A DNA stretch of 64,000 nucleotides from Marinisporobacter balticus (lineage in GTDB: Bacteria; Bacillota; Clostridia; Peptostreptococcales; Thermotaleaceae): positions 62,001-126,000 of the forward strand of contig NZ_SLWV01000005.1 of NCBI RefSeq assembly GCF_004345705.1. The letters run 5' to 3'. The notes below the pieces were generated by a model. That model searched no databases. It saw only the letters and a list, made by a program, of their open reading frames with translations, and was not told where the DNA came from. This document shows, one piece after another, positions 42,449 through 50,702 of this stretch. Made by a program: the position numbers and the translations under genes. How positions within the stretch are numbered: the first letter of the stretch is position 1; each line of letters opens with the position of its first letter.

Positions 42449-42994
42449 CTAAATGATTGGAACAAATGGTGAAAAGTCTGTTAATGGTCTTTGTTGTATT
42501 TCACCAATTGTTAATTTTTGTACTTCATTGATGATCAGATACTTAAATTGATAATCTACAATGAGATGTGCTGGTTTTATTTCTTCAATGGCGTTTTTTA
42601 AATCTTCAAGGTTTGGGGGTGCTCCTAGGGTATCAATAAATCTGATGATAAATTTTTTGTATTTGTTATCTTCTTTTACTTCAATATCCCCTTTTTCATA
42701 ACTTTGGGCAACATTCTCTAGAAGATTTGCTGTAACTGTTCCGATACCTCTTAGCTTTGATTTGATAACGCTTCTTCTAAATTCAAGATTCTTTTCATTG
42801 CTTATAGAGATACCTAAATCCTTTTCCCATCTTTCAAGGCTGTGATCAGCTGTATCTATATAAAACTGATTGATCTTCTCTCCAATCTTCTTGATGAGCT
42901 CTTGCAGTTCTTCCTCTTGCGACTGTGTAAGGTTTTTCATAACCTTACTCTTTCTATAATAGCTAGGGAGATATTTCATTAGTTTTTGATGCAT
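42449..42994 (-). CDS. DUF2313/XkdU-like baseplate protein, first copy
   Basis: A 181-residue DUF2313 protein (MHQKLMKYLPSYYRKSKVM, with RRSVIKSKLRGIGTV and EEIKPAHLIVDYQFKYLIINE). It overlaps the upstream baseplate J gene by 16 bases and comes just before fibre 1. The last 20 residues (TIGEIQQRPLTDFSPFVPII) differ from the second copy, so the fibre-contact end may be specific to each fibre. AAGGGGGTGTGAT precedes ATG. Confidence 0.88.
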   Translation of the reverse strand: MHQKLMKYLPSYYRKSKVMKNLTQSQEEELQELIKKIGEKINQFYIDTADHSLERWEKDLGISISNEKNLEFRRSVIKSKLRGIGTVTANLLENVAQSYEKGDIEVKEDNKYKKFIIRFIDTLGAPPNLEDLKNAIEEIKPAHLIVDYQFKYLIINEVQKLTIGEIQQRPLTDFSPFVPII

Positions 42995-44079
42995 ATCACA
43001 CCCCCTTGTTCCTTTAACACTGCCACTTGCTTTTCACCAATTTCAACGATTCCTTCCTTTAGGTTTTCTTCTACATAAACTTCAAGGCTTAAATAATCTA
43101 AAACACCTTCTGCATTTAGAACAGCATTTCCAATCTTTGCATAACTCACATAACCTTCTAAATAAGCTGTGTCTTTTAAATACTTTTTAATGTTTTCTTC
43201 TATGTTTTTTAGTACTTGATCTTCTTTGTAGTTTCCTTTATCAATCTTTAGATTAACTTTTATAGCAATAGGTATTTCTTTTGCTGAAATCACATTTACA
43301 GTGGCACCTATCGGTCTTCTTTCCTCTATATATGCATGTACTTTATTGATTAGATTTTCATCTGCTGCCTGCATATCTTCCCCTATGATTACTACCTCTA
43401 CCACTCCATTACCAACCTTTATTGGAACTCCTTCCTCTCCTATGATGATACTTCCTTTGGCTGGAAATACTCTTGCATCTCCTACACCAGGAACTCCCTT
43501 TGCCCAATTTCTATAGTGATGCTTGTTTCCTGATGTGGTAGGTTTTCTGACCTTGTCATAGTACCGTTGCCTTAATGATGCATCGCTTTCTCCATCATAT
43601 CCATTGGTTACAGCTTTTGGATTGGTCACACTGGTAAGCCCTTGTACTCTTACAGGAAAATATTTTATTTTCCCTATCCCTATATTGCCAATGGTTCCTG
43701 ATTTTTCACATTCCACCAAAACCTCTACAGCTCCAATATCTCCAACCATATTCTCCTCTTTTACTTGAAATACAGCTGTGTCGCTTGCAACTTCCATATC
43801 TTTTTGAATTATTGCTCCTTTTTCTCCTGTTATGATAACAGTTGTACTTGCTTTTGTAGGAGGTTTTCGTTCTATTCCCTGCTCTGCTACTTTTTTGTCT
43901 AAATAAATGCCTGTAGCTGTTTCTACAAAGCCTTGATCTAGTATCTTTTCTTGTTCTCCATAAGCTTTTGATAATTCTATGGCAATGGGTTTTGTAGCAT
44001 CATAAAAAAAGCTTCCTTCTGATTTATCATAGGTATCATCTATGCTCGATAACATCCTCTGCATGATCTCTTCTATCAT
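42979..44079 (-). CDS. Baseplate J (XkdT-like), first copy
   Basis: A 366-residue baseplate wedge protein of the T4 gp6/XkdT family: SFFYDATKPIAIELSK, IERKPPTKASTTV, GNIGIGKIKYFPV, GESDASLRQRYYDKV and SGNKHHYRNWAKGVPGVGDAR. ATG at 44079 shares a TGATG overlap with the upstream XkdS-like gene and lies after GGAGGTG. It is the module-1 copy; the second copy is at 39162. Together with sheath and tube proteins it forms the contractile baseplate. Confidence 0.92.
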   Translation of the reverse strand: MIEEIMQRMLSSIDDTYDKSEGSFFYDATKPIAIELSKAYGEQEKILDQGFVETATGIYLDKKVAEQGIERKPPTKASTTVIITGEKGAIIQKDMEVASDTAVFQVKEENMVGDIGAVEVLVECEKSGTIGNIGIGKIKYFPVRVQGLTSVTNPKAVTNGYDGESDASLRQRYYDKVRKPTTSGNKHHYRNWAKGVPGVGDARVFPAKGSIIIGEEGVPIKVGNGVVEVVIIGEDMQAADENLINKVHAYIEERRPIGATVNVISAKEIPIAIKVNLKIDKGNYKEDQVLKNIEENIKKYLKDTAYLEGYVSYAKIGNAVLNAEGVLDYLSLEVYVEENLKEGIVEIGEKQVAVLKEQGGVICIKN

Positions 44080-44522
44080 CACCACATCACCTCCTGCGTA
44101 AGCCTCTCTCCATCTATCAAATTAACTTTAAAGGAAATTGTAATGTCTGGAAGTTTCCTTTTTATCTCCCATTGAGAAATAGACCTAATCATGGGATGTT
44201 TGGTTAATGCTTGGGTGATTTCTCTTCTTAATTCTGCTTCTACAAATGTCTTTGGAAAGTTGTTGCCTATAATAAGATCTTCTATGATAACACCATATTC
44301 ATTTTTATCTTTTCTTTCATAGACTTTGTATCTGTATTTTTCTGTTCGCAGGACTTTTTCAATCCATATCTTTAATGCATCTTTTCCTATTGTCTCTACC
44401 AATCTTCCATCTTTTATAACAAACTCTCCTTTTTCAAAGTCAAATAAAAAAGATTTACCCATCTTTGGCAAATCTTGATCTTTGTTCGTCTTTATTTGCA
44501 ATTGTGCTACTTGTGGAAACAT
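44079..44522 (-). CDS. XkdS-like baseplate protein (DUF2634)
   Basis: A 147-residue baseplate wedge protein of the DUF2634 (XkdS, T4 gp25-like) family: MFPQVAQLQIKTNKDQDLPK, with GRLVETIGKDALKIWIEKVLRTEKYRYKVY as the family core. Start and stop are overlapped with neighbours (TAATG upstream, TGATG downstream), marking coupled translation. Confidence 0.9.
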   Translation of the reverse strand: MFPQVAQLQIKTNKDQDLPKMGKSFLFDFEKGEFVIKDGRLVETIGKDALKIWIEKVLRTEKYRYKVYERKDKNEYGVIIEDLIIGNNFPKTFVEAELRREITQALTKHPMIRSISQWEIKRKLPDITISFKVNLIDGERLTQEVMW

Positions 44523-44941
44523 TATAGCCTCACCGCCTTATCTATTAGAAAATACGTCTGTTCATCCGTAGCAGGTACTAATATGACTTCATCGCCCGTT
44601 TTTAGTGTGTCTGTGTATTTCATAGACCCAATAATGGTCGTATTGGCACTAACGTTTCCAGTCACTACCGTATAGATTGTAGGTGTTGAACTAGTCTTTA
44701 GGGTAATTGAGCCACCTTCTCCACTGGTTTGCATGTTGCCCTTTATTTCTAATTCTCTTTGATAGTCTTTTAATACATGGTCTGCAATGATTAAATGTTC
44801 TTTTGTTAGCACAATCTTTTTTCCAAGGGTTACTTGAATATTTGGTGGTGGACTGATTACGATACCTGTTTGTGGTCCTAAATAGTTTTTGTTGTCTCTT
44901 TCTCGAAACATTTTTGCCAATTCACTAATGCCATCCATCAT
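44522..44941 (-). CDS. XkdR-like protein (DUF2577), baseplate hub/spike component
   Basis: A 139-residue DUF2577 protein (ISELAKMFRERDNKNYLGPQTGIVISPPPNIQVTL, then GDEVILVPATDEQTYFLIDKAVRL). PBSX-like phages have it next to the hub protein. The OB-like core suggests a spike or hub insert. Two ATGs three bases apart are possible; the first overlaps the XkdQ stop. Confidence 0.88.
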   Translation of the reverse strand: MMDGISELAKMFRERDNKNYLGPQTGIVISPPPNIQVTLGKKIVLTKEHLIIADHVLKDYQRELEIKGNMQTSGEGGSITLKTSSTPTIYTVVTGNVSANTTIIGSMKYTDTLKTGDEVILVPATDEQTYFLIDKAVRL

Positions 44942-45906
44942 ATCACCCCTAATCCTAGCTGCATTTTATGAATACCATTTTTCACAGTATGGTTTACATC
45001 TTTTATAAGGTATTTTCCATTCATTCCTGTGACAGGTTCTTTGATTTCTATGGTTCTTCCTGCTCGCACCTGATCATTTCCAATCATTTCGATACTATTT
45101 TCTTCAAATATTTTTGCTAGTTCATCTAGCTTATTCTTTGCCATATTTTTTGCCTGAGCAATATCCTTTTTTTCTGCACTAATTACTTCCTGTAATAATC
45201 CATATTTTTCAATCAACTTATCTTTAGGTAGATTCACTACCACATGATCATCGGATACAATTTGTATGCTGTTTTTCATCTCTTCTATGGATCGTTTTCT
45301 GCTTGGACTTGAAATGGCACTGGTAATATCATATGGCTGTATATTTTCTGATAGTCTAAAGGTGCCTTTTATCATTAACTCCTCTTGATTTTCTATATAT
45401 AGCTTTCCTTGGCGCATTTCCATCCTGTATTGGGTTTTTGTAATATCTTTATCCATGCCTAAAATATTTTTTATAATGTCACTCACAACCCAGTTATTAT
45501 ATATTTTGTTTGTAATAATCGGAATAGGTACAATGTTTCCAATAGATACTTTAAAATCATTAAGTATGGTCTCAATGGCTTTTTTCCCTCTCACTTTGTT
45601 AAACTGATAAACGGCTTTGCTTTTATTGAGATAAAAAGCATAGTCAAAGCAGCTATATTCAATCCTTCCTCTTCCATTTCTTTGTTCGGATACAACGATA
45701 GCACGAAGGATTTCCTCTTCGTTCTTTAATATGATGAGATTTCCCAAGTCCACTGGGTTTACTGGAAAATATCTGTCATCATTAAAAGCAATATCAAAGG
45801 TTAGCTGCTGCCCTAACTCATTGATATTGCTTCTCCAATTGATACTGCCTACTAAAGGTGTAATGTCTATTTGTATGTTATTTGAAATGTTTAAAACTTG
45901 ATACAT
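44938..45906 (-). CDS. XkdQ-like baseplate hub protein
   Basis: A 322-residue hub protein of the XkdQ (T4 gp27-like) family. It begins MYQVLNISNNIQIDITPLVGSINW and contains EEILRAIVVSEQRNGRGRIEYSCFDYAFYLNKSKAVYQF, then an IGNDQVRAGRTIEIKEP end. It forms the trimeric base of the central spike. Gene order XkdP-XkdQ-XkdR matches PBSX. Confidence 0.9.
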   Translation of the reverse strand: MYQVLNISNNIQIDITPLVGSINWRSNINELGQQLTFDIAFNDDRYFPVNPVDLGNLIILKNEEEILRAIVVSEQRNGRGRIEYSCFDYAFYLNKSKAVYQFNKVRGKKAIETILNDFKVSIGNIVPIPIITNKIYNNWVVSDIIKNILGMDKDITKTQYRMEMRQGKLYIENQEELMIKGTFRLSENIQPYDITSAISSPSRKRSIEEMKNSIQIVSDDHVVVNLPKDKLIEKYGLLQEVISAEKKDIAQAKNMAKNKLDELAKIFEENSIEMIGNDQVRAGRTIEIKEPVTGMNGKYLIKDVNHTVKNGIHKMQLGLGVI

Positions 45907-45907
45907 A

Positions 45908-46336
45908 CTACACCTCCTTTTGCGCTAATTTTATAAATTTGAATTCACTAAGGGTAAGCGTATAGTAAATATCTCCTGTACCATCTTGTTTACCGTATTC
46001 AAAGCTTTCTATGGTGCAAGCCATGTTCACCAATTCCTCTGGAGAATCAGTAATAATCAATCGAATAGGCACTCTTCGATCTTTCCAAGCCTCAATCATC
46101 TCTACATATTGCCATCCTCTATAGCTTCGATCTCTTAAAAAAGGATAATCATTGTTTGGAAAAAATGATTGGATCACTATGCTTTTTAAACTTTCCATCC
46201 CAATAAGCTTTATTTCTCCTTGACCAATCGTATCAAAGGTTTCATTTTTCATGCCTGACTGTATCTTAAATTCTTTCGGTAAAACAGGGAGTTTGATCAC
46301 CTGTTCCCGGTTGTTGATTGAAATAAATATATCCAT
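45908..46336 (-). CDS. XkdP-like tail protein without LysM
   Basis: A 142-residue protein (MDIFISINNREQVIKLPVLPKEF, with FFPNNDYPFLRDRSYRGWQYVEMIEAWKDRRVPIRLI). It matches the N-terminal domain of XkdP, which in PBSX also carries a LysM module; none is seen here. It links tube and baseplate. Its stop is one base before XkdQ's start codon. Confidence 0.82.
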   Translation of the reverse strand: MDIFISINNREQVIKLPVLPKEFKIQSGMKNETFDTIGQGEIKLIGMESLKSIVIQSFFPNNDYPFLRDRSYRGWQYVEMIEAWKDRRVPIRLIITDSPEELVNMACTIESFEYGKQDGTGDIYYTLTLSEFKFIKLAQKEV

Positions 46337-46348
46337 AGGACACCTCCT

Positions 46349-47770
46349 TTATGCGTATGCGGGTTGGTTAGACATGGATTCTTGAAGTCTTGGAATTAGG
46401 TCGTTGATGATTTCTGTGGTTGATTTGTTTATACCATTGATATTGATGTTATATTTGTTTTGGTTTTTTATAGAATTGTCTATTCTAGGGCCGATTATTT
46501 TTGTACTATCGACTTTAGATTGAGATGGAGTTATTGAATTTTTAGCTTTTGGCATATTTACACTATTTCTGCTATATAAATTTGTAACCGTCGTATTTCT
46601 TAACCTTGGATCTCTTGTTCTTGTATATGTACTCTTTGTTTTTCTTGAATTTGGTAATTTGCGGTTATTGTTATTTGGTGTTGCGCTAAAAATCTTTCCA
46701 GCCATTTCCCCCATTTTTCCTACAGGATCGGTTATATAACCTGCAAATTTATCTAACTTTTGTTGTTTTTTTGAGTCTAATCCATCATAAATTGCAGGTA
46801 ATACTGTATTTGCTAAAGACGTAATAGGAGATAACGGTGTAAAGTCTCCCACAATATCTGCACCAGCTAAAAGCTTTTTAAAGTTGCTTGTATCTCTGAT
46901 AACCGTATCTGCATTCGCAAGCGTATTTATTGGTCCTAAAAATTGAGTAAGTAGTTTTAAAGGCTTTAATGTTAACTTGCCTAAAGCTTTTGTAGCTTCT
47001 ATAGGATGCTTTAATGCATTCTTTGTCATAGAAAATACTTTTCCTGATGTAAGTGTTTGCTTCATTGTCGATGCTCCCATTTTTACTTTATTACCAATCT
47101 TCCCTGCTGCAATTCCTACATCTTTCAATGAATCTATTTTTTCCATACCTGAAGCTTCTTTTAAAAGAGATTTCCCTAGTAATGAATCTATTTTACTATT
47201 AAAAGCCATTTTCCATTCTTTTGGATCTGATAGTTTAGAACCTACTCTACTAAATTGGCTCCATAAACCTCCTTCTGAATCTGATATTTCATTCGCTATT
47301 TTTTGTTTATCTGCATCTAGCTTACTCATTCTATTTTTTGATACATTTATTTTGTTTTGTTCTCGTATGTTTCTTTGATTATTGCTCTTGATTTTATTAT
47401 TTATTGATTTTTCAGGTGCTTTATTTCGTTTTGAATTTTTAACTGATAACATTGTATTTTTTTTAGTTAATTCTCCTATTAAATCCTTAGCGTCTTCAAT
47501 AATAACATCTTTTATCCAGTTGATTTCTTGAGTTTTATCAAAAGTTTTATAACTAACAACACCTTTTAAAAAGGTTCTTGCTCCATAAGCTGCATACGCA
47601 GATATATTCTTTAATCTGCCCCATATATTATTATCATTATTATCATTTTTACTTTTAATTTTTTTCGGATCATAAGGTACTAGTTTAGCATTTTGCTTTT
47701 TATTATTCTCTACAGCTTTCATTATTTCTTCTTGCATAGTATTTTTATTTTCTTTATTTCCATTCTTCAT
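46349..47770 (-). CDS. Short tape-measure protein (XkdO position)
   Basis: A 473-residue protein at the position of the tail tape measure, which sets tail length. It is helical, very lysine/asparagine-rich at the start (KENKNTMQEEIMKAVENNKK) and has a hydrophobic middle (about 250-340) including LKPLKLLTQFLGPINTLANADTV. The C-terminal part LPNSRKTKSTYTRTRDPRLR is basic. At about 0.15 nm per residue, the usual scaling, it would set a tail near 70 nm, short for this class (many are 800-1300 residues). It could be a truncated or independent short form; no adjacent missing piece is seen. Confidence 0.7.
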   Translation of the reverse strand: MKNGNKENKNTMQEEIMKAVENNKKQNAKLVPYDPKKIKSKNDNNDNNIWGRLKNISAYAAYGARTFLKGVVSYKTFDKTQEINWIKDVIIEDAKDLIGELTKKNTMLSVKNSKRNKAPEKSINNKIKSNNQRNIREQNKINVSKNRMSKLDADKQKIANEISDSEGGLWSQFSRVGSKLSDPKEWKMAFNSKIDSLLGKSLLKEASGMEKIDSLKDVGIAAGKIGNKVKMGASTMKQTLTSGKVFSMTKNALKHPIEATKALGKLTLKPLKLLTQFLGPINTLANADTVIRDTSNFKKLLAGADIVGDFTPLSPITSLANTVLPAIYDGLDSKKQQKLDKFAGYITDPVGKMGEMAGKIFSATPNNNNRKLPNSRKTKSTYTRTRDPRLRNTTVTNLYSRNSVNMPKAKNSITPSQSKVDSTKIIGPRIDNSIKNQNKYNININGINKSTTEIINDLIPRLQESMSNQPAYA

Positions 47771-47825
47771 TCACTCACCACCTTCTTAAAAATCCAAACA
47801 TAAAAAGCACCCCTAAAGGTACTTT

Positions 47826-48005
47826 TTATGTTTCATATTGTTCTTTCATCATTTTCTCTATCTCTTCTATTTCCTTTTCATAAAACGCCATGAGGAGAAT
47901 GAGTTCTCCCCTTGGCATGTTGTAGATCACAGATGGGCGGATGCCTTTTGTTTTCCAGTAGTAGTAAAGCATCTCTGTGAAGCCATCTGTGTTGATTAGT
48001 TTTTT
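47826..48005 (-). CDS. -1 frameshift extension of the tail assembly chaperone (gpGT-like)
   Basis: The minus-strand heptamer A AAA AAC (plus-strand 47999-48005) sits right before the chaperone's TAA stop. A -1 slip there continues for 58 codons (KLINTDGFTEMLYYYWKTKG, then IRPSVIYNMPRGELILLMAFYEKE) to a stop at 47826. The fusion product would be 188 residues. This is the pattern of gpG/gpGT frameshifts conserved in tail-assembly chaperones of long-tailed phages. No separate start or ribosome binding site was found for the extension. Confidence 0.8.
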   Translation of the reverse strand, partial: KKLINTDGFTEMLYYYWKTKGIRPSVIYNMPRGELILLMAFYEKEIEEIEKMMKEQYET

Positions 48006-48391
48006 ATTTCTTCTACCGCGCCACCATCAAATCCACTTAGTTCTCCGATGATATTATATAGGGTTAATATTTCACCAGGAAGAAGAAGCTTTCTGATTAA
48101 GTCCTTTGGTGTATAGGTATGGAATTTTTCCATTAATTCCTTTGTTTTAAAGCTTGGACTTTTCACACCTTCCACGACTGTCATGATCTGAAGTTCCGCT
48201 GCATTGATATTTTCCATATTTTCATCCATGGCCATTTCTTGGATTTCTTCCATTTTATCAGGGGTGAGGGCTTCTACTTTAAAAATCACTTTTTCGTCCG
48301 TAAGCGCTGATAATCTTTTGATTTCTACTTCTTTACTTGGTTTTTTCAGTTTGCTTTCATCGAGTTGTAGCAATAAGTCTAATGTATTCAT
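47996..48391 (-). CDS. XkdN-like tail assembly chaperone (gpG-like)
   Basis: A 131-residue chaperone: MNTLDLLLQLDESKLKKPSKEVEIKRL, with a helical acidic centre and ending LSGFDGGAVEEIKN. It lies between tube and tape-measure genes, where phages encode a chaperone that coats the tape measure before tail assembly. It ends in a slippery A AAA AAC before TAA, so a fraction of ribosomes should make a longer fusion. AAGGAGGAG precedes ATG. Confidence 0.88.
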   Translation of the reverse strand: MNTLDLLLQLDESKLKKPSKEVEIKRLSALTDEKVIFKVEALTPDKMEEIQEMAMDENMENINAAELQIMTVVEGVKSPSFKTKELMEKFHTYTPKDLIRKLLLPGEILTLYNIIGELSGFDGGAVEEIKN

Positions 48392-48401
48392 AATCTCCTC
48401 C

Positions 48402-48848
48402 TTATTCTGGTTGAATTAGATCCGTAAAATCATATCCTGTAAATGTAAATGGACATTCTACCTTTCCTAATCCTTTTGCTTCAAAGTTTGTAAGTGTTAA
48501 ATCATCAAAGCTGACATCCTTTAATACCACTCTCTCTGATTGACCGCCTATTGTATCAGGATCAGCTAATTTTGAAAGTATGGTAAATCTTAAATCCTGT
48601 CCTTTTTTGATCATTTCTCCTAATTTGATTGCCATTCTTGAGTTTACTTTGTGCATCTTAAGCGTTCCTTTTCCTTCCCATCCTGTTACTTTTGTATCTT
48701 TTGCAAGAACACCGCACATGTTTACATCTTCTTTTTTCAGCGTGATTTTTGCTTCTAGTCCTGTAAGCTCGCTAACCTTATCTCCATCTAACCAGATTTC
48801 TCCCCATGTTCCATTGATCACTCTATTTCCAGGTATTTTGTTTGCCAT
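48402..48848 (-). CDS. XkdM-like tail tube protein
   Basis: A 148-residue tube (core) protein: NRVINGTWGEIWLDGDKVSELTGLEAKITLKKEDV, then LRFTILSKLADPDTIGGQSERVVLKDV and the C-terminal PFTFTGYDFTDLIQPE. It stacks in rings inside the sheath. It follows the sheath gene directly. Confidence 0.92.
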   Translation of the reverse strand: MANKIPGNRVINGTWGEIWLDGDKVSELTGLEAKITLKKEDVNMCGVLAKDTKVTGWEGKGTLKMHKVNSRMAIKLGEMIKKGQDLRFTILSKLADPDTIGGQSERVVLKDVSFDDLTLTNFEAKGLGKVECPFTFTGYDFTDLIQPE

Positions 48849-48860
48849 ATTTTTTCCCTC

Positions 48861-49916
48861 CTACATAAATATTTGCATTGTCAAGTCTTCCATTGCATCT
48901 AAGAACTTCACTTTTGCTTGGATAAACACTTCGCTGCCTGTATTGTATTCTTTTATTTCTTGCTCTTTTAATGATTCTACATCTACACCTTTTGTCATAA
49001 GATATAGTCTTTGTCCGTCTATATCGATTCCTGCCTTATTGTCATAAGAAGGATCTAATACATCCACTCTTTCTAATTGTTCAAAATATGCATTAATTGC
49101 TGCTAAGAACAATACTTTGTTGTCATAGGAATTGATGATTTTTCCAACATAAGCACTGGCAAATGTATCTTTGATATCATCAAACATCAAATCTACCGCG
49201 TCTACAATCTTAATCTTTTTAAATTCTTCACCCTTTTTTGCAGTAGTTGATGTAAATGAGTTTACCCCTCTACCGATTTTTATCTTTTCACCATCATTGA
49301 TTAGTATCAGTTTTCCATCTTCAATATCCTTATCTGGATTTTCTGATTCTATAATACTTTCTACTTCATTGAGTGCATAGTAAGTGGCGCTTCTTGTAAA
49401 TGGAAGCCCTGCTAGGATTCCTGCGATTCTACAAGTATATTGACTCGCACTGTACGTATCTTCTCCTACCTTTAGCCCCTCTGTAGCAAAATTAATGATC
49501 CCTTCATGATCTGCCACAATATTTGGAAGTATCGCTTTGAATGTCTTCTTATTGTTATTTCTTTCCCCTTTGATCCAATCAACAACTGTTTGTACATCTT
49601 TTTGTGCGATGTTTGGAACAGCTAAATAGTTCCATTTTTGGTTCTTTAATCGCTTAAGGGCAACAGAATAAGCTTCCTCCTGTCCAATTCTTTCAACAAT
49701 AATTTTACTAGGTGTTCCCATGAATGTTTTTTCAATATATCCCTTGTTCTCAGGCGTCCAATCCTCTGACTGTAATTCATCAATTGATTTGTATACCTTT
49801 GTTTCAAAATTCTTTGTAGCATCTTTTAATATCAATGCTACAATGCCTCTAGCACTTCTCTTGATTGCTGTAACCCCTTTTGTTTGAAACTCTATTGAAA
49901 TTTTGGGTAATCCCAT
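48861..49916 (-). CDS. Contractile tail sheath protein (XkdK-like)
   Basis: A 351-residue sheath subunit of the PBSX/diffocin type. MGLPKISIEFQTKGVTAIKRSARGIVALILKD opens it; LAAINAYFEQLERVDVLDPSYDNKAGIDIDGQRLYL and a C-terminal VFIQAKVKFLDAMEDLTMQIFM are typical of the sheath's inner contact domain. Contraction of the sheath drives the tube into the target cell. Its presence excludes a flexible (siphovirus-type) tail. ATG overlaps the upstream stop (TAATG). Confidence 0.93.
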   Translation of the reverse strand: MGLPKISIEFQTKGVTAIKRSARGIVALILKDATKNFETKVYKSIDELQSEDWTPENKGYIEKTFMGTPSKIIVERIGQEEAYSVALKRLKNQKWNYLAVPNIAQKDVQTVVDWIKGERNNNKKTFKAILPNIVADHEGIINFATEGLKVGEDTYSASQYTCRIAGILAGLPFTRSATYYALNEVESIIESENPDKDIEDGKLILINDGEKIKIGRGVNSFTSTTAKKGEEFKKIKIVDAVDLMFDDIKDTFASAYVGKIINSYDNKVLFLAAINAYFEQLERVDVLDPSYDNKAGIDIDGQRLYLMTKGVDVESLKEQEIKEYNTGSEVFIQAKVKFLDAMEDLTMQIFM

Positions 49917-50344
49917 TATATCTCCTCCTTCATGTTTAGGTTTTGCATCTCTTCATACACTTGATAGTCATACGCTTGTATCATATCCATAAAATATACT
50001 TGGAAAGAAAAATCTAACACTTTGTCTATCATGTTCACTTTGCTTTCTTGGATTGTAAATTTTCTATCCTGTACAAGTAAAACGGTATGAAAGATTTGTT
50101 GTAGTTTTTCTACTATCTTTAGATTTTCTTCCATTGTTTCGCTCTTTGAAAAATAGCGGATGTCTATTTTTATAAGTTTGCTTTGATGGTATTTGTCTTC
50201 CATCGTTGTTGATATGGGTAAAACTTGAATGAAAAATGCAGGTCTATCAAAGCCTTGTGCCTGAATATCTTCATAGGCTTGATATGTAGGAAAATGTTCC
50301 TTTAACTTTCCTAAAACAGATTTTTTTATTTCTAGTAGTGTCAT
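49916..50344 (-). CDS. Tail terminator family protein (DUF6838-like)
   Basis: A 142-residue protein (MTLLEIKKSVLGKLKEHFPTY, then GFDRPAFFIQVLPIS and IVEKLQQIFHTVLL). It matches the small alpha/beta tail-terminator proteins preceding the sheath in PBSX and diffocin clusters. It caps the tail tube at its head-proximal end; in a headless particle it would close the tube. ATG at 50344 is six bases after GGGGAG. Confidence 0.8.
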   Translation of the reverse strand: MTLLEIKKSVLGKLKEHFPTYQAYEDIQAQGFDRPAFFIQVLPISTTMEDKYHQSKLIKIDIRYFSKSETMEENLKIVEKLQQIFHTVLLVQDRKFTIQESKVNMIDKVLDFSFQVYFMDMIQAYDYQVYEEMQNLNMKEEI

Positions 50345-50384
50345 TTTCATCTCCCCTTTGACATCCTACTTTTATAAGCTTTGC

Positions 50385-50588
50385 TTACAAATTCTTAATC
50401 ATCTTTTTTTGAATCATACAGCCTAGTAAATGATGGATCTTCATCAAATAGGTTAGGCTATCCTCTTCAAGCATCAATTTCTCTTGAGCAATTTTTAGCT
50501 CTTTTTGTATTTGTTCTAATTGTTCTTTATAGGTATTTCTTTGTTGAATCACTTGATTGAGTCGGCTTCTTGGAATAAATTCATTCAT
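50385..50588 (-). CDS. Small coiled-coil tailocin protein
   Basis: A 67-residue protein (MNEFIPRSRLNQVIQQRNTYKEQ, then LKIAQEKLMLEEDSLTYLM) that is mostly one charged coiled coil with a basic C-terminus. GGGAGATGATC precedes ATG. No family was recognised; scaffold-like or regulatory peptide are possibilities. It starts the structural block after the late activator site. Confidence 0.55.
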   Translation of the reverse strand: MNEFIPRSRLNQVIQQRNTYKEQLEQIQKELKIAQEKLMLEEDSLTYLMKIHHLLGCMIQKKMIKNL

Positions 50589-50702
50589 ATGATCATCTCC
50601 CTGTCTATCTTTACGTTTTTAACGTGCGACGCCACGAATGGATCGGTTTTTGGAAGGCTTTCTTATCATAAAGTATAGTATAGAAATTTCTTCAATATCG
50701 GT

